Source: Triatoma infestans (Eukaryota > Arthropoda > Insecta > Hemiptera > Reduviidae). From it: a stretch of 64,000 nucleotides of DNA. The notes beneath the pieces were generated by a model, which was given only the letters and a program-made list of their open reading frames with translations, was not told the origin of the DNA and ran no database searches. Both the position numbers and the translations under genes were made by a program. The stretch is taken from contig JAAEAF010006072.1 in the NCBI GenBank assembly GCA_011037195.1, positions 1 through 64,000 of the forward strand, given 5' to 3'. This document shows positions 46,128 to 56,745 of this stretch, in pieces (positions within the stretch are counted from its first letter, which is position 1; the number at the start of each line of letters is the position of its first letter).

Positions 46128-46420
46128 TTAGCAAGAGGAAGTATTTTAATCGTGTAAAATTTTCGACATCGAAATTTCACCGGAAATATACGTTTTGTTT
46201 TGAGATTCCCTGAGACTTAGAATGTGGTTTTTAGAAATGGGTCTGTGTGCGTGGTCAGCATGTCTAAAAATATCTGGTGTGAAACACTCACAAAACTTTC
46301 TCTTAATGCGAAATGGCAAATTTTCTTCCACATAAATCGTGGAACCATAGAAAGAATTGAACTGGCACACTGAGGGACCTAACCTAACGTCATATCTTAC
46401 CGGAGTATCCGTAAATTGTC
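46128..46420. repeat. CTTAC-family 5' part (+) joined to 3' part (-)
   Basis: 46128-46272 is a plus-strand left block (GCAAGAGGAAGTATTTTAAT, TTTCACCGGAAATATACG). From 46273 the sequence is the minus-strand 3' hairpin (CTGGTGTGAAACACTCACAA) and tail. The same plus-5'/minus-3' join occurs at 56745. Confidence 0.72.
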
Positions 46421-46644
46421 TTTTTTTCCCCCTTAGGAATAAGTTATTGCATTTAATGCGAAGTAGATTTCAATGAATTGTTTATTTCCTTGTATTTTAA
46501 AATGGGCAAATATCCTTGACATGAGAGAACAAGTTGTTTTTGGCAATATCCCAATGTCAGCGCCACAGCCTATGTGATCATCTCTGTCTCTGACTGTAAC
46601 GTTAATTTAAATATCAATATATATAACATACTGTATCTTATTAC

Positions 46645-47464
46645 TAAATATTGATGAGCATGTCAAATTTTTAAAATTGCCTTTTTACCGGACATACATG
46701 TTGTATGGTGCCCTGATTATGAAAGAAAAACTTCATTACTCTATTCAGCTTTATGTGTATGTATGTATGTAGGTTTGAACAAAATAACTCAAAAAAAGTT
46801 CAAAATTTATATTCCGTACAAGTTCATGAACATGTACAAGATCAGACACGAAACTATCGAATAATGTCCGTCCCCCGGAGATATGTCTTTATTGACTAGT
46901 TCTTCGGTTTTTCTCGATTTTCTTCAAAACTGTTTAAACTATTTTCTTTAAATTTCGCGTACTGACAAACACACACACATCTATAATTTTTTATTAGAAA
47001 CATTATTTTTGGAATTTTTTTTGAACATTGATTTCTGGAAGTCCCATGGGAGTTCTCGATGACCTCAGCTTGTCCACAAAATGCTGCTTCAAAATGCTCT
47101 AATAAATAATACAAAGAATATTTATATATGTTTAAATATGTTTACAAAATATCCGATGGAATTAGGTTAACCGAAAGTGCTAATTTTCAAAATATAATTC
47201 TTATTTCAGTTTTCCGCTATTTTCTCTAAATTGGCTTCTAAGATTTTCCTTAAACATGGGAAACTGTGAAGAAATATCATTTCAGGCGGACTTAACGTCC
47301 AACTACCACAAAATTAAGTGTCATGGACGGAGGCGAAAGCACCTAGATTAACATTTTTTAAGCGAATATAAAATTTAGCAGTTATACACGGGACTCGAAC
47401 TGGGAACCTCTCACAGTTACCAATCCATGCTCCAACACCAACACCCGCCCCACATAGTACACTG

Positions 47465-47502
<38 letters not shown>

Positions 47503-47755
47503 TAAACATATTTATTACTTTTTATTTAGCATCATTTTTTCGCAAAAATTCATTTCAGTAGCGCACTGATTGAACTGAGACGTTTAGATTACCTCTTATA
47601 ATAAACGGTGCAATTTATGATCCACCATCTGGTGAGTGTAAAAAGAACTAAATATCTAGTAAAAATGCCAAATTTTAGAAAATTTGTTATACCGAATCAT
47701 TAAAAAATTTTCAGAAGCAGAAGAGAATGGATGGGTGTTTCTCGTCAGATTTTTA
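46645..47755 (+). repeat. CTTAC-family repeat, long copy with SINE and microsatellite
   Basis: Left block eroded (GAGCATGTCAAATTTTTAAA, CTTTTTACCGGACATACATG), ACAAAATAACTCAAAAAAAG, two modules, then SINE 47280-47445 and (CA)n 47466-47498. The final module follows and the 3' end GGGTGTTTCTCGTCAGATTT (47731-47750). Confidence 0.72.
47280..47445 (-). mobile_element. tRNA-derived SINE, family 3
   Basis: Minus strand: A-box-like GGAGCATGGATTGG and B box AGTTCGAGTCCCG (complement of 47388-47400), followed by a body ending at GTTGGACGTTAAGTCCGCC. Unlike families 1 and 2 in body sequence. Nested in a CTTAC module. Confidence 0.62.
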
Positions 47756-48510
47756 CTTTCTCTTTACTTCTTTCTCCTTGTAGGAAGAAAGTATTGCGGT
47801 CGTGTCAAATTTTCGTAATTGAGCTTTCTCCGGAAACACGTGCTTTGGAGGTTCCTTGGGTGCGAAAAATGTTTTTAGCGAATGGTCTATGTGAATATGA
47901 AGGAAATATTTCAAAAACAAAAAATCGCGGGAAGTTCAAACTTGGCATTGGTTTACGTACCCCCCCCCCACCATATCTGACACGAGGCTTTCCGTCAAAA
48001 TCCATCAACCAATTGCCACATTACTGAATTTTTTTTCAGTTTTATGCGATTTTCTTGAAAATCTTCTTAATCTTTGTAGAGTATTTGTAACATACAGAAA
48101 AGCCCAACATTTTTATTTGAAACATTATTCTGGGGAAATTGATTTTTGGGGGGTTCTAGGTGGCCAATAACCCTTAACCCTTGACGCTTTCCTTAATGTA
48201 CCATTTTACTGCAACTTATGGTTTTACTATCTATATAATATTAAGATTTCATTATAATATTAAGATAAGATTTCTAGAATTCCAAATTTGAAGAAATCAG
48301 TTGAGCGGAAGTGAACATTACAGAGTTTGAGAGTTTTTAGAGACATTTTCTCGAAAATTGCTAGAACGAATTTGATTACTTGAAATGGTAAGAGCCGTGT
48401 TAGACTAAAAAAAAATTAGAGGGGTTTTCGGAGCCTGTCAGTGGTTTAATTTTAAACTGTCGCCATAAACTTTCTTGTGTTTAATTTCAGATTACTTTTC
48501 TACGTTATAC
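47756..48510 (+). repeat. CTTAC-family repeat, joined head to tail to the previous copy
   Basis: Left end ACTTTCTCTTTACTTC at 47754, GTATTGCGGTCGTGTCAAAT (47790-47809), TTTCTCCGGAAACACGTG, CATCAACCAATTGCCACATT, TTTTTGGGGGGTTCTAGG and type B traces (GAGCCTGTCAGTGGTTTAAT). It decays without a hairpin. Confidence 0.8.
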
Positions 48511-48835
48511 AACTCATTTCAAACAGAAAGCACACAACGCAAAAGTTTAGGAACGCAAACGTTACTAAATAAATTTCATGTTAAAATATTTTGTTTTTCT
48601 CTTTGGAAAAAAATGAGTAAATAAAAAATGGGTAATTGTGAGCAAGTAATGGCTTTCAACATAACTACCAAACAATTACCTACATTAAATTATAGAGCGG
48701 TTACACAATATTTACAGCAATTATATATATATAATATGGATATATACATATGTGTAATGTTTAACGTAGAACTTCCGGTATTTACTTACGTTTTATCTGT
48801 TCCTCTTTTACCTTACATCAATATATTTATATTTA
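48511..48835. other. Unassigned AT-rich sequence
   Basis: No coding signal. One isolated ACTTCCGGT at about 48771. Confidence 0.4.
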
Positions 48836-48837
48836 CA

Positions 48838-49230
48838 TTATTTTCTCTTCCTGCTATAAAAGGAAGAGTAGGTATCTGACTGTCGACATTGAGTTTTCAC
48901 CGGAAATACATATTTTGGAGGCTCCTTCAGCACGAAAAAGTTGTTTTTAGAAATTGCTGTGTGTGTGTCTGTTGTGTAATACTCAATTGAGCATAACTCA
49001 ATTATGGAAAATCACTTATTTATTTCGTTTAAGAAAATACTAGGGGATTCGACAGTAAGGTTTCAGTCAAAATCGAACAAGCAGAACTGTCTGTTCGTTG
49101 GATTCTGACCGAAATCTTAGTGTTGTATAGGGTGGTTGTGCATAAATGGAATATCAAGATTGAACTACCTGCGATTTTTCGTTTCTTTTTTTTATGAAAT
49201 ACTTTTCCTCTTTCAGCAGTGAGAGAAAGT
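48838..49230. repeat. Inverted CTTAC dimer (two left halves, 5' ends outward)
   Basis: 48838-49090 is a plus-strand left part (TTTTCACCGGAAATACAT at 48893, AGCATAACTCAATTATGG). At about 49090 it switches to the minus strand (GGATTCTGACCGAAATCTTA, GCGATTTTTCGTTTC, CAGCAGTGAGAGAAAGT). Both outer ends are left ends, so the unit is a long imperfect palindrome. Confidence 0.72.
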
Positions 49231-49234
49231 AGCG

Positions 49235-50139
49235 GAATCTAAGTCGATAATTCATGTTAAACAACCGTTAAAACCCATTAGAAAGAAAATTAGTACACTT
49301 CTGTCACCTGTCCCAGATGATTAGTCACTTGAGCGCTATTGCGTTAATGCATTATTGTTTCAAATGGTTGGCCTCGACAAACTTCACGGTAAAGTGTGCA
49401 GCACTGCAATCATTGAGAAATATATCCTTACCGTACGCATGCGCCCAAAGGATAAACTCCTACATAATTCAACAAGATTTATTTTTAATAGATTAATAAC
49501 TAATGTAATGCACAATATTAATTAATTCTAATAGAATATTAGGTTCTGACGTCTAAAAAGAACTGAGACATTGAATTGACATTCGTCTTGTAACCAAAAT
49601 AGACTTTAGCATTTCCATCTCAGTCGGTAGCGGAAATAAATTAACTGTAACGTCATCAAGACTGTTATCTATTTATTTCGTCAGAGTGTTGTGTAAACTT
49701 TAATTACTATATAATTGTTTATTAAATGTTTAACAGTAATTTATCGCCAGTTTATGCTCATAGAACGTTGCTGACGATTCAACCTTGAATTGTTTTAATG
49801 AACTTTTCGGTTCTTTATAGAAAGTAAGAAAAAATGTTGCTCTAACAATAGAATTATTGTTTTTATTTCAGATTCAGGTCTGTCTGGAGCCGGATGGGCT
49901 GCTCAAGAATAAAGAAAGATCTATGGTTTAAGGGATGTAATGGATAGCCTTGCCGCAACATACCATAAGGCACCGCTACAAGTTGCGCCACTCTATTCGC
50001 CATATGAGGCGTCACATTCTCCCTATCACAACAGTTAGATTCTGGAGACGTAGCAACAAAGTGGTCCAAGAAATCTCTGCCAGTACAGTTTGTAACTCTC
50101 TTTCAGGCTACTATACTCTTTGCCAGTTCAATAGTGTAA
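49235..50139. other. Unassigned, includes a possible exon-like segment
   Basis: At about 49861 TTTTTATTTCAG resembles a splice acceptor and the next 290 bp (49873-50150) are less AT-rich. No frame gives a protein I recognise, and both strands have only short ORFs. It adjoins the Penelope-like piece at 50153. Host exon or transposon body, undecided. Confidence 0.3.
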
Positions 50140-50152
50140 AGTTCTTGCAGTA

Positions 50153-50369
50153 GTTGTGGTTGGTTTCGCAGAGCTGGAAAGCATGAGAGATATTTTCCGT
50201 GATAGCCTGCTTCTTTTTGTGGTCATCGACCGGGTTCGGGCTTTCGCCCAGCATCAGAATGCTTTTTGTCAAACAATGTGATAACATAGATTTGCACAGA
50301 GCAAATTCAGTTTATACACTCAGAGTGTATCAAAATGAAGCAGGCTACCACGGAAAATGTCTCTGATAT
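50153..50369. mobile_element. Penelope-like fold-back insertion, degenerate hammerhead
   Basis: Starts GTTGTGGTTGG and ends TGTCTCTG like its relatives. On the minus strand (complement of 50224-50261) CTGATGC, GGGC/GCCC, GAAC and CCGGTCGATG show the ribozyme plan with two core changes (A9 to C, A15.1 to C). The right arm lacks a ribozyme. Candidate duplications on the flanks do not match, so it may be recombinant. Confidence 0.65.
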
Positions 50370-50374
50370 ATTTG

Positions 50375-50925
50375 GTTTCTTGGAAGGTAAGTATAAAAAA
50401 AGGAAGCCATATCGAAAGAGTAAACCAATTAACGGCCACCAGAGTAGGAAATGGGTCTTTTCTTTCCAGGATGATGAAAGATATGTGTGTATGATTTGTG
50501 TGTAGGTTCCACAAAGAAAAAAAGGAAACAAAATAAAAAATTCCGGAAAACTGACAGTAATGTGTCACAAACTCCTTTCTTTCCTTTTTTTGTAGCCAAT
50601 ATATAGTTGGACAGTTCAACAACAACCATTCAACAGGCATTCAGCCATATTGTAATTAGACCGTAACAAGGATCCCCCTACCATGTCAAATCATTTTCTA
50701 TGTCTGTATGTGTGTTTGTGCGGACATACAAGATTTATACTTCTTTTTTTTTGTACTGTGAAGGTTTACGTTTAATGCATTTTCTTGTTGTAGTTGTAAT
50801 ATTTATTTCCTTGTAAACAAACACAGTACTAGCTAGTAAAGTAACAACAACATTACTGCAAATAAACATCAATAAAAAACAGTAGAAGCTCTCATCACAT
50901 GTCAATTAAATATTCATTCTTTTTT
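50375..50925. other. Unassigned sequence
   Basis: A 106-codon minus-strand ORF (50320-50640) has no recognisable domain. No repeat identified. Confidence 0.4.
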
Positions 50926-50929
50926 TTTT

Positions 50930-51648
50930 TGCAGGAAGCTCAAACTTCATATTCCGTTTAGTCCCCCCCCCCCAACACGGTATTTGACACGAAGATATTT
51001 GTCAAAATCTCTAATAATCGAAGTGTGACTTTACTGAATGTTTTCTTCTATGTTTATTCCAATTTTCTGGCAAAGGGGCTGCAATGATTTTCTTTACATT
51101 TCGTATACTATCTACAAACATAAATGCCTTGGACTTCTTCTTTATTTGGTCCCATTTCCCCGAAAAATTGATTTTTTTGTGAGGTTCTGGAGGGAATAGT
51201 GACGTAAAACTTTCCACTAAAGTACCACTTCAGTACAATGTATGGTTCTGCCATCTATATAACATTAACGTAAATCAGAAGCATTGCTGAATTCCAAGTT
51301 TGAAAAAATCGTTAAACCGGAAGAGCGATTTTCAGAATAGGTGTTATTACAAGTTTTTTTAAATGAAATTTTCTCGAAAACGACGTTTTTCTTTAAACTT
51401 GCAATGCTAATGGCCCAGGTATAAACCTATCACTTTTATTGCAAACATATCTCTGAGAAGATAAATTTTAGTTAGTTCTGGTGAACCCATCTACGATCTG
51501 CCTGGGTGGGACCCGACCCATCTCTATTCCATATTTGTTAAAACAAATCAATAAAGTTTGAAACATAAAGAGAATTTGCCATTTTATAGCTAATTGTTCT
51601 ACCAACACTAAGAGAAAGTCATGTGATTGTTTCACATCAGATTTTTTT
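50930..51648 (+). repeat. CTTAC-family repeat, 3' two thirds
   Basis: Begins inside the 5' region (GCAGGAAGCTCAAACTTCAT), then C10 tract and modules (CCACTTCAGTACAATGTATG, AAACCGGAAGAGCGATTTTC). It ends CTAAGAGAAAGTCATGTGAT with hairpin and CAGATTTTTTTTTT (51610-51648). The next copy's left end follows with no spacer. Confidence 0.83.
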
Positions 51649-52660
51649 TTTTACTTTCTCTTACTGCTAGTGATCTTTAAGTTCTTACTTTCTCTTACTG
51701 CTAGTGATCTTTAAGTTTTTACTTTCTCTTACTGCTAGTGATCTTTAAGTTCTTACTTTCTCTTACTGCTAGTGATCGTTTAAGTTTCTTAACTTTCTCT
51801 TACTGCTAGTGATCTTTAAGTTCTTACTTTCTCTTACTGCTAGTGATCGTTAAGTTCTTACTTTCTCTTATTGCTAGTGATCTTTAGGTTCTTACTTTCT
51901 CTTACTCCTAGTGATCTTTAAGTTCTTACTTTCTCTTACTGCTAGTGATCTTTAAGTTCTTACTTTCTCTTATTGCTAGTGATCTTTAGGTTCTTACTTT
52001 CTCTTACTCCTAGTGATCTTTATGGTTCTTACTTTCTTCTTACTCTAGTGATCTTTAGTTCTTACACTTTTCTCTTACTCCGAGGTGATCTAAGTTCTTA
52101 CTTGCTCTTGCTTCTAGTGATCTTTAAGTTTTTACTTCTCTTACTCTATTGATCTTTAGTTCTTACTTCTCTTACTCCTAGTGATCTTTAGGTTCTTACT
52201 TTCTACTTTCTATTACTGCTAGTGATCTTTAAGTTCTTACTTTCTCTTACTGCTAGTGATCGTTAAGTTCTTACTTTCTCTTATTGCTAGTGATCTTTAG
52301 GTTCTTACTTTCTCTTACTCCTAGTGATCTTTAAGTTCTTACTTTCTCTTACTGCTAGTGATCTTTATGTTCTTACTTTCTATTACTGCTAGTGATCTTT
52401 AAGTTCTTACTTTCTCTTACTCCTAGTGATCTTTAGGTTCTTACTTTCTCTTACTCCTAGTGATCTTTAAGTTCTTACTTTCTCTTACTCCGAGTGATCT
52501 TTAAGTTCTTACTTTCTCTTACTTCTAGTGATCTTTAAGTTTTTACTTTCTCTTACTCCTAGTGATCTTTAGGTTCTTACTTTCTCTTACTCCTAGTGAT
52601 CTTTAGGTTCCTTATTTCTCTTACTCCTAGTGATCTTTAAGTTCTTACTTTCTCTTCCTT
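51649..52660 (+). repeat. 34-bp minisatellite grown from a CTTAC left end
   Basis: About 30 head-to-tail units of 34 bp made of TTCTTACTTTCTCTTACTGC plus TAGTGATCTTTAAG. Variants include TCCTAG, TTCTAG, CTTTAGG and CGTTAAG, and some units between 52020 and 52200 have indels. Blocks of variants recur: a run of at least four units starting at about 51846 recurs near 52259 (offset about 413 bp, 12 units). The unit equals the family's left end and the array sits exactly where a left end is expected. Confidence 0.93.
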
Positions 52661-53420
52661 CATATTTTGATTTTACGAAAACGACTGCAAGGATTTTCTT
52701 TAAACTTCATATACTCACTACACACATAAATTACCTACATGTGTTTGAAATATGTTCCTGGGAAAACTGATTTTTTGTAAGGGCTCTGTGGGAACAGTCA
52801 GAAGCTTTACGCTTTCCTCTAAAGTACCACTTCAGTAATATATGGTTTTTACACATTAGCTAATTAATACCCTTAAGAAACATAAGACACATAATATTAT
52901 TAGAATTCCAAATTTGAACAAAATTGGTCAACCGGAAGTACGATTTTACACAATAGGTTTCTGGAATTTTCCCGAAAACGGTTTCAACGATTTTCCTTAA
53001 ATTTGCTTATGCTTGCTGCATCTATAGGTAGAAAAATATCATTTCTATTTAAACCCTTTTCCTGAAATATTGATTTTTGGAGGGATATTTGGGGGGTCTG
53101 TCAGTTAGTTTGGGTATGGAGGAGTCTGTCAGTTAGTTTGGGTATTGGGGGTCAGTCAGTTAGTTTGGGTATGGGGGGGGTCAGTCAGTTTAGTTTGGGT
53201 ATTGGGGGGGGTCTGTCACTTAGTTTAAATTTAACTTTGCAAAGCTTTGTTGGCTTTAACGCGGAGCGCTCCACATAAGGCTGCTCAGGTATACAAGGAA
53301 AATTCCCAAAACTATTTTTATTGCCAGCCCGACTAAACAATTTTAAAGAACATTTCTTGATTAAATTGTATTAATTAGAGTGAGAGAGTCGTGTGAATGT
53401 ATCACACCAGAGTTTTATAA
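52661..53420 (+). repeat. CTTAC-family repeat body and type B 3' end
   Basis: Continuation of the copy whose left end became the minisatellite: CGAAAACGACTGCAAGGATT, CAACCGGAAGTACGATTTTA (52930-52949), a short tandem array (53094-53222), type B tail (GCAAAGCTTTGTTGGC, GGAGCGCTCCACATAAGG) and hairpin GTGTGAATGTATCACACCAG (53391-53410). Confidence 0.85.
53094..53222 (+). repeat. G-rich tandem repeat of about 28 bp
   Basis: Four to five units containing GTCTGTCAGTTAGTTTGGGT followed by ATGGGGG-type runs of variable length, in the type B tail. Four or more G runs could form a G-quadruplex. Confidence 0.85.
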
Positions 53421-53629
53421 AAACATTTCAATAATGAGTTGTGAAAGTTGTGAGTGCCTCCTCAGAACGGTCAATACAGCCTTATAAGTAAAAGTAAATG
53501 ACCATATGTTTGTAAGTCTGCCAACTAAACTTTCAGATCGCTATCAATGTTCGATTCTATTTACAGCTATGAATGATATCATTACATACAATCTGTACTA
53601 TTAGCTATTAATTTGCTTCCTTTTTACCT

Positions 53630-53768
53630 TTCAACTTTCTCTTACCACTGTAAGAGGAAGTATGAGGATCGTAACAAATTTTCAATATCGAGTTTTCACC
53701 GGAAATACACATTCTGAGTCTCGTGAGCCCGAAAAAATGTTTTTTAGAAAATGATGTCTGTCTTTGTG

Positions 53769-53801
<33 letters not shown>

Positions 53802-53931
53802 GTATGCATGTGAACAGCATAGCTGAACGAGAAATCTCAGAAAGTTCAAACTTGATATTCCGCTTCAAGTTTGTTCTCCTTGCGATTTTTCTTTTTGAAT
53901 ATTTCGTTCACATACACACACACACACACAC

Positions 53932-53962
<31 letters not shown>

Positions 53963-53970
53963 ATCTAGTG
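53630..53970. repeat. Inverted CTTAC dimer with microsatellites in both halves
   Basis: Plus half: CAACTTTCTCTTACCACTGT, GTTTTCACCGGAAATACAC, (GT)n 53769-53798, AACAGCATAGCTGAACG, CTTGATATTCCGCTT. Near 53860 it turns to the minus strand (TGCGATTTTTCTTTTTGAAT, (CA)n 53912-53961). The far left end is missing. Confidence 0.65.
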
Positions 53971-54490
53971 CTCTTATAATCCAACAGTTTGTTCTACAGT
54001 TGGTAAAAACAGCAAATCAAGATTGTTAAAACCGTTATTATTTTATATAAACTTTTCCAAGATCTTTTGCTGCAAAGTTTTTTTTAAAGTTCTTACTGCT
54101 TTGCCTTGCTTAACTTTTACAACATGAAGTTTGCTGGTTTTCCTTTGAATTCATTACCATACTTGCTACTATATACATATAGTAAGTAGCCTCAGCGCAC
54201 TTGGAGATTGTTATGTTTTATATTTTGTGTAATTCTGCTATTTACTTTTTTCTGCCACAATTACGACAGAATTATTGCAGCTGTTAGAGAATGACAAATA
54301 AAAAGAGAAGAAGAATAATATGACCATTTTTATTTCCAACACATTCTTGTGCAATATTGTTATGTAAATATTTTTGTAAACAAATATATTTTACAACAAG
54401 TTTTAGTCCTGTAATTTGTTTGTAAGAAGCTGTGGTTTAGTAAAGTAGTTCCAGTCTTTCCTGAAATGTTCACAATAGTTTTGTTTTCTC
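53971..54490. other. Unassigned sequence
   Basis: No gene or repeat recognised. Confidence 0.45.
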
Positions 54491-54495
54491 TATAT

Positions 54496-55347
54496 TACTT
54501 TCTCTTACTCTTAGTAACAGGAAGTATTGCGATCGTGTCAGATTTTCGAAATTGAATTTTCACCGGAAATACATATTTTGCGGTCCCCTGGGTGCGGAAA
54601 AAAGTGTTTTCAGCGGATGGTGTGTGTGTGTGTGTGTGTTTTATATATCTCAGAAATGAAAAATCGCAGGAAGCTTAAGCTTGGGATTTATTCCGTTTGG
54701 CAACTACATTCCCCATCACGAAACAAAATTCATCAACCGGAAATGCGATTTCACTGAATAGTTTTTCAGGTTATCACGATTTTATCGAAAACGGCTCCTA
54801 TAAAACTGAAAAAACTTCAATAAAAACGCACTTTTTGGTCAACTGATGCTCTTTGATTTTGACAAAATTTTTAATTCTAATACTATTACTATTATTTAGA
54901 TGATAGAATTGTATAATAAACTAAAATAGCACTTCAGAGGAAAACACAACCCCAACCTTCTCCCAGAAACCACCATAAATTAATTTTTTCAGAGAAATGT
55001 TTCAAATACAAGTTGTAGCTCTTTTTAATGTGTAGTTTATTATAACAAGTTTTAAAAAACCTCATTGGGGCAGTTTTGGGGAAAATCGCAAAAAACTGAA
55101 AAATCCATTCAGTAACGTGTACTTCCGGTTGAGAAATTTTGGCAAATAAGTTCCTATCGAATCCAATAGTGATACCTACATGGAATGTCAATTCATACAC
55201 ACCACCAGCCCTCGCACAGACTATTTTCTAAAAATCATATTTTTGGACTCAGGGTATTTCAAAAACGTGTAGTTTCGGTGAAACTCTATATAGGAAATTT
55301 GACACACGTACAATACTTCTTCTAGTAACAGCAGTTAGAGAAAGTAA
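54496..55347. repeat. Inverted CTTAC dimer, complete (left ends on both outer sides)
   Basis: Plus half 54496-54800: TTACTTTCTCTTACTCTTAG, GTATTGCGATCGTGTCAGAT, TTTTCACCGGAAATACATAT, (TG)n 54620-54638, CATCAACCGGAAATGCGATT. Minus half about 54800-55347: modules, TACTTCCGGTTGAG (55121-55134), TTCGGTGAAACTCTATATAG, GTTAGAGAAAGTAAAAC. Both outer ends are left ends and no hairpin end is present. Confidence 0.8.
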
Positions 55348-55349
55348 AA

Positions 55350-55608
55350 CAAAAAAAAAATGCCTTAAAGTCGGACTGCCGGTTGATACATGTTTGACAG
55401 AAATCATTATTGTATCAGCTGTGACTCTGCGCGACTTAATTGAGCACCGTGAGATTTTTCGTTTATTCATAAACTGATCTCACAAATTTTTTTTTTCCGT
55501 AATTTGGGGAACATCAAGAATGCATACAACCGGTGAAAATAAAACAAACTGTTTCCAACATTTGTTCAAGATCGCATAGTTTCTCTTAAAGGAGTAAGAG
55601 AAAGTAAA
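55350..55608 (-). repeat. CTTAC-family 5' part
   Basis: Minus strand: GGACTGCCGGTTGATACATG, CGTTTATTCATAAACTGATC, CAACCGGTGAAAATAAAACA and left end GGAGTAAGAGAAAGTAAAA (55590-55608). Tandem with the preceding minus half. Confidence 0.75.
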
Positions 55609-55609
55609 A

Positions 55610-56665
55610 TGTTGAGTACACATTCAAAGTCTATAACAAGTTTCTCAAATGAATGGTTATAAAACTTGGCTATACTTATTCATTATTTAAACTGTCATTT
55701 TGAAATTTTTTTCTTTGCTGTAAATTACTTGATTTATTTTGCTTTCTTTGTGATGAAAAGAGGAGGCGCAATACTTGAGCTTAAAGTGAAACTAATTCAT
55801 TGACAACAATGAATGGTGAAGAAGAAGGTAAAAGCACAATGACAACTAGAAAAAAAACACAAAACAAAAAAAGAAATTGTTTTTCTCGTTAAAAAGTATA
55901 AACACACTCACATACACAGACACACACACACAAAAGAAGAAGAAAAATATAGTGGTAGTCGTGAGGTAGAAATGTTGCAGCGTGTGTAAAAGTGGCCAGT
56001 GTGAAAAGCATAGTGGTGGTGTAGTGGAGCAGCTATGTAGTCGGTAGTGGTGAGGGCGTTGGTGTGACGGCGAACCGTATTAGCCGAAAGAAAGAGAGAG
56101 AGAGAATAAGAGTGTGACATTGTGTGTATGTGTGTGTTAGAAGGGCCAATGTGTTACAGGTCGCAGCAATATAACCTCTCTGTCATATAACCTCACTCTC
56201 GCACCACTCTCTCTCTTATATACAATGTTCAACGGCTCATCTTTAACAGCAAACCAACACCGGAGACAGGCCAATGACCGCCCTCGCACACTATACCTCC
56301 CCCACACCGCCTAATTCTCTCACTCTCATTCTCCAACTCTCTTTGTCTAGGAGAAGGCTCCTTATACATCCTTTATACTACTTCTGTTGTATATTTACTA
56401 TTTACCTCTCTTGGTTTTATACAAAAACATTCTGGCCCCAAAAACTCCTTCTCTAATCTACTTCACAAGAGGGTTTATTTTATATTATTTAAAATTATGC
56501 AGTAATTGATTATTAATTTTGGTTGCAGCATTTACAAAAAAAAAAACAAAAACAAAAAATAATAATAATTTCTGTGTTTTCCTAATTCTGTAAAAAGAAG
56601 GAATTTGCTAATCAAATTTTTGATAATGCATTCTATTTTGTGAGTTGGTGTGTGTATTTCACTTG
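55610..56665. other. Unassigned sequence with GA/CA simple repeats
   Basis: Microsatellite-like CA and GA tracts near 55902-55932 and 56090-56140. The segment 55980-56340 is GC-richer but has no defensible ORF. Confidence 0.4.
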
Positions 56666-56671
56666 CCCATA

Positions 56672-56745
56672 CTAACAGGTAGTACTGCGATCGGGTCAAA
56701 TTTTTGAAATTCACTTTTTACCGGAAGTTTCCCTGCGTATGAAGA
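56672..56745 (+). repeat. CTTAC-family 5'-end fragment
   Basis: GTAGTACTGCGATCGGGTCA and CTTTTTACCGGAAG, broken at 56745 where the minus copy begins. Confidence 0.65.

Noticed and set aside
51649..52660. CRISPR-like array
   Set aside because: Units are contiguous 34-bp repeats without unique spacers, in a eukaryotic context.
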